The position numbers were made by a program, and so were the translations under genes. 64,000 nt of DNA, taken from assembly GCF_050433225.1 (NCBI RefSeq), contig NZ_JBNPXQ010000005.1:310001-374000 (forward strand), written 5' to 3'. The DNA is from Sphingomonas_D zeicaulis. GTDB lineage: Bacteria; Pseudomonadota; Alphaproteobacteria; Sphingomonadales; Sphingomonadaceae. The notes beneath the pieces are model-generated. The model was not told the DNA's origin. It saw only the letters and a list, made by a program, of their open reading frames with translations, and made no database searches. Below are positions 26,592 to 35,457 of this stretch, piece by piece; the first letter of the stretch is position 1; each line of letters starts with the position of its first letter.

Positions 26592-27267
26592 GCCGTTCGA
26601 CTAGGCCGACCGGCGTAAGCGTCAGGACCCGGTCGGCGATCGCCGCCGTGGCTTCGGAATGGGTGACGATCACGCCTGCCGCTCCCCCTTCCCTCACCGC
26701 GCGCGCAAAAAGGTCGAGGATGCGCCTGGCGGTTTCGGGGTCGAGATTGCCGGTCGGTTCATCCGCGAGGATCAGCGCCGGTCGGTGGACAAGCGCGCGC
26801 GCAATCGCAACGCGTTGCAATTCGCCGCCCGACAGATCCCGCGCATAGCTTTCGCCGCGGTCGCCCAGACCGACCGCCGCGAGCATTTCCGCGGCCCTTG
26901 CCTCGACGGATCGCGCGTCCGGCGAAACCAGCGCCAGGGGAAGCGCGACATTCTGCCGGAGCGTCAGATAGGGCAGGATATGGAAGGCCTGGAAGACGAA
27001 GCCTATGCGCTCACGGCGAAGGCGCGTGCGCGCGCTTTCGTTGAGCGCCTCCAGCTCGGTGCCTTCGAGGCTCACCCGTCCCGCATCGGCATCGTCCAGC
27101 CCGGCCAGGATGTTGAGCAGCGTCGACTTGCCGACGCCGGATTCGCCGATGATCGCGACGAGTTCGCCAGCGGCAACCTCGAGATCGAGGTGCTCGAACA
27201 GCAGACGCCCGTCCGACACGGTCTTGGCGAGCGACCGGACGGACAGAAGGCAAGAGCGCATCGACAT
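26581..27267 (-). CDS. LolD-type ABC transporter ATP-binding protein
   Basis: 228 aa with a complete nucleotide-binding domain: Walker A GESGVGKST near residue 40, Q-loop region FVFQAFHIL, signature LSGGELQRVAIARAL, Walker B LILADEPTGNLD and the H-loop VIVTHSEAT. Sequence style places it in the MacB/LolD group, which pairs with FtsX-like permeases such as the one overlapping its 3' end by 11 nt. It is the first gene of the three-gene minus-strand operon; the ATG at 27267 lies 8 nt from the start of the opposite, long frame of the glutamate-synthase-like gene, so promoters are divergent. Confidence 0.93.
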   Translation of the reverse strand: MSMRSCLLSVRSLAKTVSDGRLLFEHLDLEVAAGELVAIIGESGVGKSTLLNILAGLDDADAGRVSLEGTELEALNESARTRLRRERIGFVFQAFHILPYLTLRQNVALPLALVSPDARSVEARAAEMLAAVGLGDRGESYARDLSGGELQRVAIARALVHRPALILADEPTGNLDPETARRILDLFARAVREGGAAGVIVTHSEATAAIADRVLTLTPVGLVERRGR

Positions 27268-27479
27268 AGCCCGCTGTGAGGGAGTGCGAAGCGGTTCGCA
27301 ATAAAAAGAGCGTCAGTATCTTCCCTGGCCACGGATCCCGTGGTGGCGAGGAAGCCGCGCACCTCGCATGTTCGCACATCCTGTGCTCCCTCACCGCGAG
27401 TGCGGCGAGATTTCTGCAAGGCCGGCAACATGGCCATGCTCGCAAGCTTGGGCTAATCCGTCCGCCATCGGTCTGGGCC

Positions 27480-29114
27480 ATGTGCCTGGATGTGTATGTA
27501 TGGCGTGGAGGTCAGGTTCTGTTCACTCGTTTCACGGCGCTGGGCCTCAGCCTCGTCACAGCCCTCGTCTCGGCCTATTATCTGCCGAACGTCTGGGCGA
27601 TCCCGTTCTTCGTGGGGAGCGTGATCCTCGCGCTGCTCGGCCTTTACGATCTCGCGCAGCCGCTGCACTCCGTGCGCCGGAACTATCCCATCATCGGTCG
27701 CCTGCGGTGGTTCTTCGAGGACATCCGGCCCGAGATCCGCCAGTACCTGATCGAGGCCGATGATGAGGAGAATCCCTTCTCCCGCAGCCAGCGCGCTCTC
27801 GTCTATTCACGCGCGAAGAATGAGGGCAGCGAACGGGCGTTCGGCACGCAGCGTGACGTCTACGAGAATGGCTACGAGTTCATCGCGCATTCGACGCGCC
27901 CGGCCCCCAAGAGCGATCCGGCCGGCTTTCGCGTCTCGATCGGCGGCGAGGATTGCGCCCAGCCCTATCTTGCATCCGTATTCAATATCAGCGCGATGAG
28001 CTTCGGCTCGCTCAGCGCAAACGCGATCCGTGCCCTCAACAAGGGAGCCCGGATGGGCGGTTTCGCGCATGATACCGGTGAAGGCAGCATCAGTCCCTAC
28101 CACCGCGAACATGGCGGGGACCTGATCTGGGAGATCGGCAGCGGCTATTTCGGTTGCCGCACCGCAGACGGCAATTTCGACCCCGTCCGCTTCGGGGAAC
28201 AAGCCGTAGACCCGCAGGTCAAGATGATCGAGATCAAGCTCAGCCAGGGCGCGAAGCCAGGGCATGGCGGCATTCTGCCCGCCGCGAAGGTCACACCCGA
28301 GATCGCCGCGACGCGCGGCGTACCGATGGGGGAGGACTGCGTTTCCCCCTCCCGCCATCGCGCTTTTTCAACTCCCGTGGAGATGATGCACTTCATCGCC
28401 GAATTGCGCCGGCTGTCCAAAGGCAAGCCCGTCGGTTTCAAACTCTGCGTGGGTCATCCCTGGGAGTTCATGGCCATGGTCAAGGCGATGCGCCAGACCA
28501 GCATCTTCCCGGATTATATCGTGGTGGATGGCGCCGAAGGCGGCACGGGTGCGGCTCCACTCGAATTCGCCGACCATATCGGCGTGCCTATGCGGGAAGG
28601 CTTGTTGTTCGTCCACAACACGCTGGTCGGCGCGGGAATTCGGAACCGGATCAAGCTCGGGGCGGCAGGCAAGATCGTCAGCGCCTTCGACATGGCCGCC
28701 GTGATGGCTCTTGGTGCGGATTGGGTGAACGCAGGCCGCGGCTTCATGTTTGCAATCGGCTGCATCCAGTCGCTCGCCTGCAACACCAACCGCTGTCCGG
28801 TCGGCGTGGCCACGCAGGATCCGATGCGCCAGCGCGCGCTGGTGGTCGAGGACAAGGCTGAACGGGTGTTTAATTTCCACCGCAATACGCTCGGCGCGTT
28901 GGCGGAGATGATCGCAGCCGCCGGCCTGGAGCATCCGCGCGGCATCAGCCCGCATCATCTCGTCCGCCGCGTCAGCGAGACCGAGGTTCGCCTCTTTTCG
29001 CAGCTCCACACCTTCCTTGAGGAGGGTGAACTGCTGCGAGATCCGAACCAACGGGATTTTTATGGAAATGCCTGGCAGTTGGCGCGCGCCGACAGCTTTG
29101 AACTCGCGGCCTAG
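27480..29114 (+). CDS. Membrane-anchored FMN-binding glutamate-synthase-family protein
   Basis: 544 aa from the ATG at 27480; the frame is open to 27276, but that part is not family-like. An N-terminal membrane stretch (about residues 15-50, ALGLSLVTALVSAYYLP then VGSVILALLGLYDLAQP) precedes a GltB-type TIM barrel with FMN and 3Fe-4S features. Examples are YLASVFNISAMSFGSLS, PGHGGILPAAKVTPEIAA, DYIVVDGAEGGTGAAPLEF and the iron-sulfur motif CIQSLACNTNRCP. It lacks the glutaminase domain of real glutamate synthase. The physiological substrate of such stand-alone proteins is not established. Exact start is uncertain because the upstream sequence also has GGAGG near 27510 without a good ATG. Confidence 0.85.
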   Translation: MCLDVYVWRGGQVLFTRFTALGLSLVTALVSAYYLPNVWAIPFFVGSVILALLGLYDLAQPLHSVRRNYPIIGRLRWFFEDIRPEIRQYLIEADDEENPFSRSQRALVYSRAKNEGSERAFGTQRDVYENGYEFIAHSTRPAPKSDPAGFRVSIGGEDCAQPYLASVFNISAMSFGSLSANAIRALNKGARMGGFAHDTGEGSISPYHREHGGDLIWEIGSGYFGCRTADGNFDPVRFGEQAVDPQVKMIEIKLSQGAKPGHGGILPAAKVTPEIAATRGVPMGEDCVSPSRHRAFSTPVEMMHFIAELRRLSKGKPVGFKLCVGHPWEFMAMVKAMRQTSIFPDYIVVDGAEGGTGAAPLEFADHIGVPMREGLLFVHNTLVGAGIRNRIKLGAAGKIVSAFDMAAVMALGADWVNAGRGFMFAIGCIQSLACNTNRCPVGVATQDPMRQRALVVEDKAERVFNFHRNTLGALAEMIAAAGLEHPRGISPHHLVRRVSETEVRLFSQLHTFLEEGELLRDPNQRDFYGNAWQLARADSFELAA

Positions 29115-29212
29115 CCCTCCCGGCTGATTGCGGCCTTGATCTCGTCAAGGACCGCAATCCCGGTCTCGCGGTCGGGAAAGCCATCAATGGCTTTGCCCGA
29201 CCGACACATCAT
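29111..29212 (-). CDS. Candidate 33-aa frame spanning two hairpins
   Basis: An ATG-ATG frame starts 1 nt after the carbonic anhydrase stop on the same strand and ends with TAG four bases inside the opposite gene. The translation starts MMCRSGKAIDGF and contains GIAVLDEIKAAI. It lies wholly within the two inverted repeats described separately, so it may simply be a by-product of structured DNA. No ribosome-binding site apart from the coupled stop. Confidence 0.2.
   Translation of the reverse strand: MMCRSGKAIDGFPDRETGIAVLDEIKAAISREG
29126..29159. terminator. Long hairpin between convergent genes (left)
   Basis: GATTGCGG then CCTTGA pair with TCAAGG and CCGCAATC around a 5-nt loop, with one bulged A: a 14-bp stem. 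No T-tract follows on either strand, so it is not a textbook intrinsic terminator, but position suggests 3'-end protection or bidirectional termination. Confidence 0.5.
29169..29203. terminator. Long hairpin between convergent genes (right)
   Basis: CGGTCGGG and AAAGCCAT pair with ATGGCTTT and CCCGACCG; one G is bulged and the loop is very short. The 16-bp stem lies 10 nt from the hairpin at 29126-29159, immediately after the carbonic anhydrase stop. Confidence 0.5.
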
Positions 29213-29213
29213 C

Positions 29214-29840
29214 TCAGAGCCAGCGCACGCGGCCGGTCGCGAGCTCGTAAACGGCGCCCACGACTTTCAATTCACCGCGTTCCTGCGGCTCGATCAGCAT
29301 CGGCTCCGAGAACTTCTGCAGCCGCTCGACCATGCGCCGGACATTCTCCTCGACCGCCGTATCAACCAACGATGCCGCGCTGGGGTTGCGCTGCGCCGCC
29401 AGGACAGCCGGCACGATCGGCTCGATCATGCGAGCGATGCTTCCGGGGAACCGCGCGTCCTTCGTCACGACGTCCGCAGCAGCGGAAACGGCGCCGCATT
29501 TGTCATGGCCGAGAACGACGATGAGCGGCACCTTCAGCACGGCCACGGAATATTCGATCGACCCCATGCCGGCGGTGTCGACATTGTTGCCGGCGGTGCG
29601 GACGATGAAAAGCTCGCCAAGACCAGCACCGAACAACTGCTCGGGACCCACGCGGGAATCCGAGCATCCCACCAGGGTCGCGAACGGCTGCTGCCCCTCG
29701 GCGAGCGCCAGCCGCCGCTCGCGCGAGAGATCGGAGGGCAACGGCCGGTCGGCGACAAACGCGTCGTTGCCGCTGACGAGCCGGGCCAATGCCTCGTCCG
29801 GGGTCGGCTGGCTGACAGAAGTGCTGACGGACGTTGCCAC
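29214..29840 (-). CDS. Beta-class carbonic anhydrase
   Basis: 208 aa. Zinc ligands are visible as Cys59 and Asp61 in GCSDSRV and His112 and Cys115 in LGHDKCGAV, with Arg63 beside the Asp as in other beta enzymes. FGAGLGELFIVRTAGN and GSIEYSVAVL complete the active-site region. The enzyme interconverts CO2 and bicarbonate in the cytoplasm. The start is a GTG at 29840 preceded by AGGAG. No sulfate-transporter-like partner is adjacent. Confidence 0.93.
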   Translation of the reverse strand: MATSVSTSVSQPTPDEALARLVSGNDAFVADRPLPSDLSRERRLALAEGQQPFATLVGCSDSRVGPEQLFGAGLGELFIVRTAGNNVDTAGMGSIEYSVAVLKVPLIVVLGHDKCGAVSAAADVVTKDARFPGSIARMIEPIVPAVLAAQRNPSAASLVDTAVEENVRRMVERLQKFSEPMLIEPQERGELKVVGAVYELATGRVRWL

Positions 29841-29997
29841 GTAATATTCTCCTCTTGAGGTACAGCGTTGGCCTCGAACGTGGCTATCCTTGGTCAGAAA
29901 CGCGTGGCTCGTTTGTGACTTTTGATGTCTGTGCTGCTGAAAGACATGATTGCGCGGCAGGATGGTTGCGCCGCGGCCGACACACGGTCTTCCGCCG

Positions 29998-31131
29998 TCA
30001 GATCACCGCCCGATACATGTGCAGGATATCCTCCCGCGTGACGATGCGGGGATTGTGATCGAGCAGGCGGCGAATGGCGGCGGCTTCGCTCGCCATCGCT
30101 TCGAGGTCTCCGTCCGCGACCTGCTCGCTGGTCAGCCGCATATCGATGCCGAGATCGCGGCAGAAGCGGTGGGCGACCTCGAACACCGCATTTGCGCCGG
30201 CCGCCTCCAGCTCGAGCAAGGAGAGGATCTCGTTCGTGCGCTCGGGGATGGTGCCTGCGTTGAACGCCAGCGTATGCGGGAAGATGATGGCGTTTGCGCG
30301 GCCATGCGCGATGCCATGGCGGGTGCTGAGAGGATAGGCGATGGCGTGGCCGGCGGTGGTGTTGACCGGGCCCAGGCAATAGCCGCCATAGAGCGCGGCG
30401 AGCGCCATGCCGGTGCGTGCCTCCAGATCACCGCCATCCTTCACGGCGCGGTGGAGGTAGCGGCCGATCAGGCGGATGCCCTCGCGCGCATAAAGATCGA
30501 TCACCGGATGCGCGCGCGCGCTGGTGAAGGATTCCACGCAATGCGCCAGCGCATCGATACCGGTCTCCGCGGTGAGTTGCGGCGGCAAGGTCGCTGTCAT
30601 GTGCGGATCGAGCGCGATCAGATCGGCCAGCATCTCGAGGCTCTCGACCGCCAGCTTGGCGCCGGTCTCGGCATCGGTGACGAGCGCTCGGGTGCCCGCC
30701 TCGCTGCCGGTGCCAGCGGTTGTCGGCACCTGCGCCAGCATCACTGCGCGCGCCGGGGTCCGGCCGACGCCGACGATCTCGTCCGGGCGCAGTGCCGATC
30801 CGACCAGCACCGCGACCAGCTTGGCGAGGTCCATCGCACTGCCGCCGCCGAAGCCGACGACCAGATCAGGCGCGAATTCGTTCGCCAGCACACGCGCCGC
30901 CGCAAGCATGTGGGTATCGGGCTCGCCGGGCAGGTCGGCAAAACAGTCGACGCGGCACCCCAGCGCCAGACTGTCGACACGCGTGGCATTGAACGGGTCG
31001 GCGATCACGAATGCGCGCTGAATGCCGCGCGCGGCTGCCGCCCGCCCCACCTCGGCGGCGGTACCGGGACCGATGTGGATCGCGGCGGGCGATCCGATGA
31101 CGATGGGTCGAAGCAGCAGCCCTTCGGTCAC
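29998..31131 (-). CDS. Iron-type (group III) alcohol dehydrogenase
   Basis: 377 aa from a GTG at 31131 that overlaps the upstream stop (GTGA); a longer frame to 31311 is antisense-like. NAD-site GGGSAMDLAKLVAV, the metal-binding region DALAHCVESFTS, HAIAYPLSTRHGIAHGRANAI and the preceding PTTAGTGSEAGTRALV all match. Such enzymes oxidise or reduce short alcohols, lactaldehyde or maleylacetate. It is the last gene of a four-gene minus-strand operon in the pectin region. Its likely role is oxidation or reduction of a sugar-derived aldehyde or alcohol; the substrate cannot be read from the sequence. Confidence 0.9.
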   Translation of the reverse strand: MTEGLLLRPIVIGSPAAIHIGPGTAAEVGRAAAARGIQRAFVIADPFNATRVDSLALGCRVDCFADLPGEPDTHMLAAARVLANEFAPDLVVGFGGGSAMDLAKLVAVLVGSALRPDEIVGVGRTPARAVMLAQVPTTAGTGSEAGTRALVTDAETGAKLAVESLEMLADLIALDPHMTATLPPQLTAETGIDALAHCVESFTSARAHPVIDLYAREGIRLIGRYLHRAVKDGGDLEARTGMALAALYGGYCLGPVNTTAGHAIAYPLSTRHGIAHGRANAIIFPHTLAFNAGTIPERTNEILSLLELEAAGANAVFEVAHRFCRDLGIDMRLTSEQVADGDLEAMASEAAAIRRLLDHNPRIVTREDILHMYRAVI

Positions 31132-33515
31132 TGCCACGGCTCCGGCGGCACCGCGCCGGGATAGCCCTGTCCCGGCAATACGGCATCCTTGAAAACCGCG
31201 TCGGTCAGCGGCTTGCCATCGATCGACCAGGTCTGCGCACGGCCCTCCGCATCCTGGCCGTTCCAGTGCGAGATGCTGCGGCGGTTGCCGTTGGGCCACC
31301 AGCGCGTCCACACGAAGCGGCCGTCAGGCTGATAATCGCGCTGCGAGATCAGTTTGCCCTGGGGATCATATTCCTTCTCGGTGCCGCTCGGGCGGCCGAG
31401 CGTGTAGCTCACCTCCCACTGCAGCTTGCCGTCCGGATAATACCAGCTCTGCGCGCCATCCATCACCAGCGCGCCATTGCTGCCGCGCCCGCCCTGCCAG
31501 CGGCCGCGCAACGCACCACCGGGATAGCGTTCCTCATAGCTCTTGCGTGCGGTGATCGCGGTGACATCATTGGCCTGCATCGTCGTTTCCGACGGCGCGG
31601 CGTCCGCCGGCGCGTCGAGCCACGCCTCGTTGAAGGCGAAGGCGACCGACGGGTGGGTAACCGAGGTGACGACGTGGATCACCCCATCCGGCCCCTGCGC
31701 CGCGGCGACATAGCCGACGGTGCCCCCCTCCATCGCCTTGCCGCGATCGGCGCGCTCGTGCGGCCGGGTGCCGGGCAGCGACTTGAAGGTCCAGGTCGCG
31801 CCATCGTCGTTCGACACGGCGACATAGGAACCGCGCTGCGGCACCGGCTTCACGATCGGCTTGGCGCGCACATAGTCGCCAATCATCAGCAGCCGGCCGC
31901 TCTGCAGGCGCAGCACCATCGGCCGCTGCCCCGAGCCCAGTGCCGGAAAGGGCAGCTTGGATCGCGTATAGGTCTTGCCGCCATCGGTGGAGGTGGACAG
32001 CGGCATGAAGCCGTCGATGTCGGTGTTCTTGCCGCCGAAGCCGAGGATGCGGCCGTCCTTCGCCTCGACGAAGGTCGTGTGCCGGCCGAAGCTGCGGCCG
32101 CCGGTGTCGCGCCACGTCTTGCCGTCATCCTCGCTCGCCCACAGCATCGCCTGGTTGTCGCTGCTCGCGGTGATGCTTTCCTGCGTGCCGGCATCGCTGG
32201 AGAGCAGCAACCGGCCCTTGCTGTCGCGGAATGCGCTGTTGATCGGCTGGCGGTTATGCGGCCCCACCCTGCCCCGAACCTCGGCGAAGCGGATGTCGGA
32301 CCAGGTTGCACCATTGTCGGTGCTCGTTATCTGCTGGAAGGGAAAGCCCTTTGGCCCCCATTCCTGATTGCCGAGATAGGGCGATCCCCAGAAGAAGCGC
32401 ACCGTTTCGCCATCGCGCATCAACAGCGGCGCATGATCGTTGAGCCCGACCATGTCGATGAAGGGCGAAGGCGGATCCCATTGATCGGCACCATGGCGCA
32501 ATCGCGTCGCGATGATCTGGGTGCCGGCCTCATATTCGTGATAGCTGGTATAGATCGCGATCAGCACATCGCCATTGGGCATCACGGCGATGCCGGGGCT
32601 GTGCTGATGGTTGCGATAGAAGGCGTCCCAGCCCGACTGGTCGGTCGTCTTGCCGCCGGTGTCGTCGAACGGCGTCGGCAGATAGGCACGCCGGCGGAAA
32701 TAGGGCTTGGCTGGATCGGGGCCCATCTTCGCGGTCGACACGTCCTGCCGAATGCCGACGGCGTTCAGCGGCGGGGTGGGTGCGAGCATGTTGGCGCGTG
32801 GTGCCGGCCCTTCCACAAGCCGGAAGCCGATCGAATGGGCGCCGCCCGATTCCGGCGCGGCGACAAAGGGCGCGGTCGAGGGCGGCATCGCCAGCCGCGC
32901 CTCAGGCTTGAGGTAATCGATCTCGATTGCAGGATCGCTCTTTGCGCGTGTCGGGTTGAACCCGATGCGGCCGCCGCGCACGACGCGAAGCGGGCCTGTC
33001 GCGGCGCCCGTCGGATCGGTCTGGTCCGCCGCCGGATAAGGCGCGAAGCGATCGGCGGTCCATTCCAGCGGACCGCTCGCGATGCCTTCCAGCTTCGCAT
33101 AACGCGCGTCGCCACCCGCCACGAGGCGCGCGGCATATTCCCATTCCGCCTCGGTCGGCAGGCGATAATTGCGCCCGGTCTGTTTGGAGAGCCATGCCGC
33201 ATAGGCTTGCGCATCGTCCCAGCTGATCCCCGCGACATAGGGCGCGAGGTCATCGGTGATCGGCGTATCGGGGCGGAAGCGGCGCCAATCCTCGATCGTC
33301 ACTTCATGCGCGGCGATCTTGAACGGACGGCTGATCGTGACCTTGTGCTGCGGCCGCTCGTTGAACCAGTCGCGCGAGGCGCTGGCGTCCGCGCCCATCA
33401 GGAAGGATCCGGCCGGAATCTCGACCATTGCTGGCGCATCGCCCGGTGCAGCGATGGCGGCGGTCGGCAGCGTGAGTGCAGCGCCGGCGAGCAGGGCGGG
33501 GCGAAGAACGGTCAT
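31128..33515 (-). CDS. Secreted fusion: SUMF1-type domain, sialidase-like beta-propeller and MORN-like tail
   Basis: 795 aa. A signal peptide at about 1-22 (AGAALTLPTAAIAA) is followed by an SUMF1/FGE-like domain at about 28-260 (MVEIPAGSFLMGAD, YRLPTEAEWEYAARL, VVRGGRIGFNPTRA). Then comes a six-blade sialidase-like region, about 290-670, with several Asp-box-like turns (STDNGATWSD, SEDDGKTWRD, STDGGKTYTR, SNDDGATWTF). The tail has MORN-like repeats (EERYPGGALRGRWQGG, SWYYPDGKLQWEVSY, KEYDPQGKLISQ, TRWWPNGNRRSIS). Typical catalytic residues of FGE are not evident, so the first domain is probably a binding or lectin-like module. Proteins with an FGE-like part joined to a sialidase-like propeller occur in glycan loci; function here is unknown. 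Confidence 0.75.
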   Translation of the reverse strand: MTVLRPALLAGAALTLPTAAIAAPGDAPAMVEIPAGSFLMGADASASRDWFNERPQHKVTISRPFKIAAHEVTIEDWRRFRPDTPITDDLAPYVAGISWDDAQAYAAWLSKQTGRNYRLPTEAEWEYAARLVAGGDARYAKLEGIASGPLEWTADRFAPYPAADQTDPTGAATGPLRVVRGGRIGFNPTRAKSDPAIEIDYLKPEARLAMPPSTAPFVAAPESGGAHSIGFRLVEGPAPRANMLAPTPPLNAVGIRQDVSTAKMGPDPAKPYFRRRAYLPTPFDDTGGKTTDQSGWDAFYRNHQHSPGIAVMPNGDVLIAIYTSYHEYEAGTQIIATRLRHGADQWDPPSPFIDMVGLNDHAPLLMRDGETVRFFWGSPYLGNQEWGPKGFPFQQITSTDNGATWSDIRFAEVRGRVGPHNRQPINSAFRDSKGRLLLSSDAGTQESITASSDNQAMLWASEDDGKTWRDTGGRSFGRHTTFVEAKDGRILGFGGKNTDIDGFMPLSTSTDGGKTYTRSKLPFPALGSGQRPMVLRLQSGRLLMIGDYVRAKPIVKPVPQRGSYVAVSNDDGATWTFKSLPGTRPHERADRGKAMEGGTVGYVAAAQGPDGVIHVVTSVTHPSVAFAFNEAWLDAPADAAPSETTMQANDVTAITARKSYEERYPGGALRGRWQGGRGSNGALVMDGAQSWYYPDGKLQWEVSYTLGRPSGTEKEYDPQGKLISQRDYQPDGRFVWTRWWPNGNRRSISHWNGQDAEGRAQTWSIDGKPLTDAVFKDAVLPGQGYPGAVPPEPWQ

Positions 33516-34456
33516 GCGATATTTTCCCGGAGAGTTTGATCGTTCAGCATATTCTGGCTCACCATCACGTCGCGCAGTTCGGCCTGCTGGATGATGTCGA
33601 GCGATTGCAGCGGCGGGCGGACATTGGCCCAGGCGGGATCGCCCTGGATCAAGGCATGCGCCGCCTTGAGCGCGGCGATCTGCGGCCAGCGCTGGAACAG
33701 GCTGCGCGTATCGCCGATGTGGCGCTCCAGCGCCCGCGTTGCCTCCACGCCCTCGCCGCGCATGATGCGGCCGTGCAGCTCGGCGAGCAGCGGCGCGATC
33801 AAATTGGAGGTGGCGGTAATGCAGCCCGCTCCGCCGGCGCGGAGCAGCGGGCCGAGGAGATGATCGGCGCCCGCCAGCACCGCGAAATCGGGAAACGCGT
33901 CGACCAGCGCGATCATGCGATCGAGATCGCCGCCCGAGTCCTTTAGGCCGACGATCACGCCAGGATAGCGATCGAGCAGCGCCATGATCAGTTCGGCAGT
34001 GATCGGCACGCCCGTCATCTGCGGGATATGGTAGAGGAGCACGCGAAGACCGTCCGCCGCGGTGGCGTCGATCACGCGGCTGTAAAAATCGACCAGCCCG
34101 GCCAATGTCGGATCGGGATAATAGAAGGGCGGCAGCAGCAGCACCGTCTCGACGCCGCAGGCGCGGGCGTGGCGGGTCAACTCCACCGCCTCGCCGATCG
34201 CGCAGGCGCTGGTGCCGGGCAGCAGGCGGTTCGCAGGCACGCCGGCGGCGATCGCCGCTTCCAGCACCGCGCGGCGCTCGGCCTGCGACAGGCTGTTCGC
34301 CTCCCCGGTGGTGCCGAGCAGCGCGACACCATCACACCCCTGCTCGATCAGCGACCGCGCATGGCCGGCGGTACGGCCGAGATCGAGGCCGCCATGCGCG
34401 TCGATCGCGGTGAAGGCGGCGCAATAGACGCCGGCGACGGCGGGACCCGCGCTCAT
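33512..34456 (-). CDS. DapA-superfamily (dihydrodipicolinate synthase-like) aldolase or dehydratase
   Basis: 314 aa. The DapA motif GTTGE (48-52), Tyr142 in LLYHIPQMTG and the Schiff-base Lys172 in GLKDSGGD are all present. The family includes DapA, N-acetylneuraminate lyase and the 5-dehydro-4-deoxyglucarate dehydratases and 2-keto-3-deoxy-acid aldolases used in acid-sugar catabolism. Context in a pectin-type cluster makes the last two far likelier than lysine synthesis. It overlaps the PdxA-like gene and the SUMF1/sialidase gene by 4 nt each (ATGA), so the operon is translationally coupled. Confidence 0.85.
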   Translation of the reverse strand: MSAGPAVAGVYCAAFTAIDAHGGLDLGRTAGHARSLIEQGCDGVALLGTTGEANSLSQAERRAVLEAAIAAGVPANRLLPGTSACAIGEAVELTRHARACGVETVLLLPPFYYPDPTLAGLVDFYSRVIDATAADGLRVLLYHIPQMTGVPITAELIMALLDRYPGVIVGLKDSGGDLDRMIALVDAFPDFAVLAGADHLLGPLLRAGGAGCITATSNLIAPLLAELHGRIMRGEGVEATRALERHIGDTRSLFQRWPQIAALKAAHALIQGDPAWANVRPPLQSLDIIQQAELRDVMVSQNMLNDQTLRENIA

Positions 34457-35457
34457 GCCGCCTGCTCCACCGGCGCCGCGGCATCGCGCGGCGCCAGCCG
34501 GCGAGCATAGCCGATCGCGGCAAGCATGTTGACGTGCGAGGCGCGACCGGTGCCGGCGATATCGAACGCGGTGCCATGATCGACCGAGGTGCGGTCGACC
34601 GGCAGCCCCAGCGAGACGTTCACCGTCGTGTCGAACGCGATCAGCTTGGTCGGGATGTGCCCCTGATCATGATATTGCGCGACGACCAGGTCGAACTCGC
34701 CCTGTGAGGCGCGATAGAACACGGTATCCGGCGAAATCGGCCCGGTCACTTCGATGCCGGCGGCGCGCGCCTCGGCGACGGCGGGCGCGATCGCGATATC
34801 ATCCTCATTGCCGAACAGGCCGTTCTCGCCGCAATGCGGGTTGAGCCCGGCGACGGCGATGCGCGGCGCTGACAGCCCCAACCGGCGGAGATGCTGCCAG
34901 CCGGCCTCGATCGTCGCCCTGATGCGCGGCGGCTGCACGCGCCCGATCGCATCCTTCAGCGAGACATGGGTGGAGACGTGGATGGTGGAAAGCCGCTCCG
35001 AGGCGAGGAGCATGAACGCCGCCTTCTGACCGGTAAGGTGCGCGAGCAGCCCGGTATGGCCGTCATGATGATGGCCCGCGGCGTTGAGCGACGCCTTGTT
35101 GATCGGTGCGGTGACGAGGCAGCTGCCATCCTCGCCGATCAAGTCGACCGCGCGAGCGATGTTGCGATAGGCGGCATCCCCCGCCACCGGATCGAGCCGG
35201 CCGAACGCGACCGGCGCGGCAAGCGGCACATCCGCCAGTCGCACGGAGCCGGGCTCGCCGCGATCGCTGAAGCGCAGTCCGGTATCGGTCAGCCGCGCCG
35301 CCTGCTCCATGACCGCGCGATCGCCAACGACGGTGATGCTCGGCCACTCCGTTTCATCGAGATCGCGAAGCGCGCGGCAGACGATTTCCGGCCCCACGCC
35401 GGCGGGATCGCCGCTCGATATCGTGATGGCCCGCGCTGCCGGCCCTTCTCGCACCAT
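34453..35457 (-). CDS. pdxA2: PdxA2-type 4-phospho-acid-sugar dehydrogenase
   Basis: 334 aa of the 4-hydroxythreonine-4-phosphate dehydrogenase family. Conserved elements are the start ITISSGDPAGVGPEIVCRAL, metal-ligand His residues in HHHDGHTGLLAHLTG and QYHDQGHIPTK, and NPHCGENGLFGNED. The same family oxidises and decarboxylates 4-phospho-D-threonate or -erythronate to DHAP when paired with a DUF1537 kinase. A DUF1537 kinase begins 206 nt away on the opposite strand, so the PdxA2 role is favoured over vitamin B6 synthesis. First gene of the minus-strand operon. Confidence 0.85.
   Translation of the reverse strand: MVREGPAARAITISSGDPAGVGPEIVCRALRDLDETEWPSITVVGDRAVMEQAARLTDTGLRFSDRGEPGSVRLADVPLAAPVAFGRLDPVAGDAAYRNIARAVDLIGEDGSCLVTAPINKASLNAAGHHHDGHTGLLAHLTGQKAAFMLLASERLSTIHVSTHVSLKDAIGRVQPPRIRATIEAGWQHLRRLGLSAPRIAVAGLNPHCGENGLFGNEDDIAIAPAVAEARAAGIEVTGPISPDTVFYRASQGEFDLVVAQYHDQGHIPTKLIAFDTTVNVSLGLPVDRTSVDHGTAFDIAGTGRASHVNMLAAIGYARRLAPRDAAAPVEQAA

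Noticed and set aside
34453..35457. Assignment as vitamin B6 gene pdxA
   Set aside because: The family fits, but the DUF1537 kinase opposite and the catabolic operon favour the PdxA2 role.
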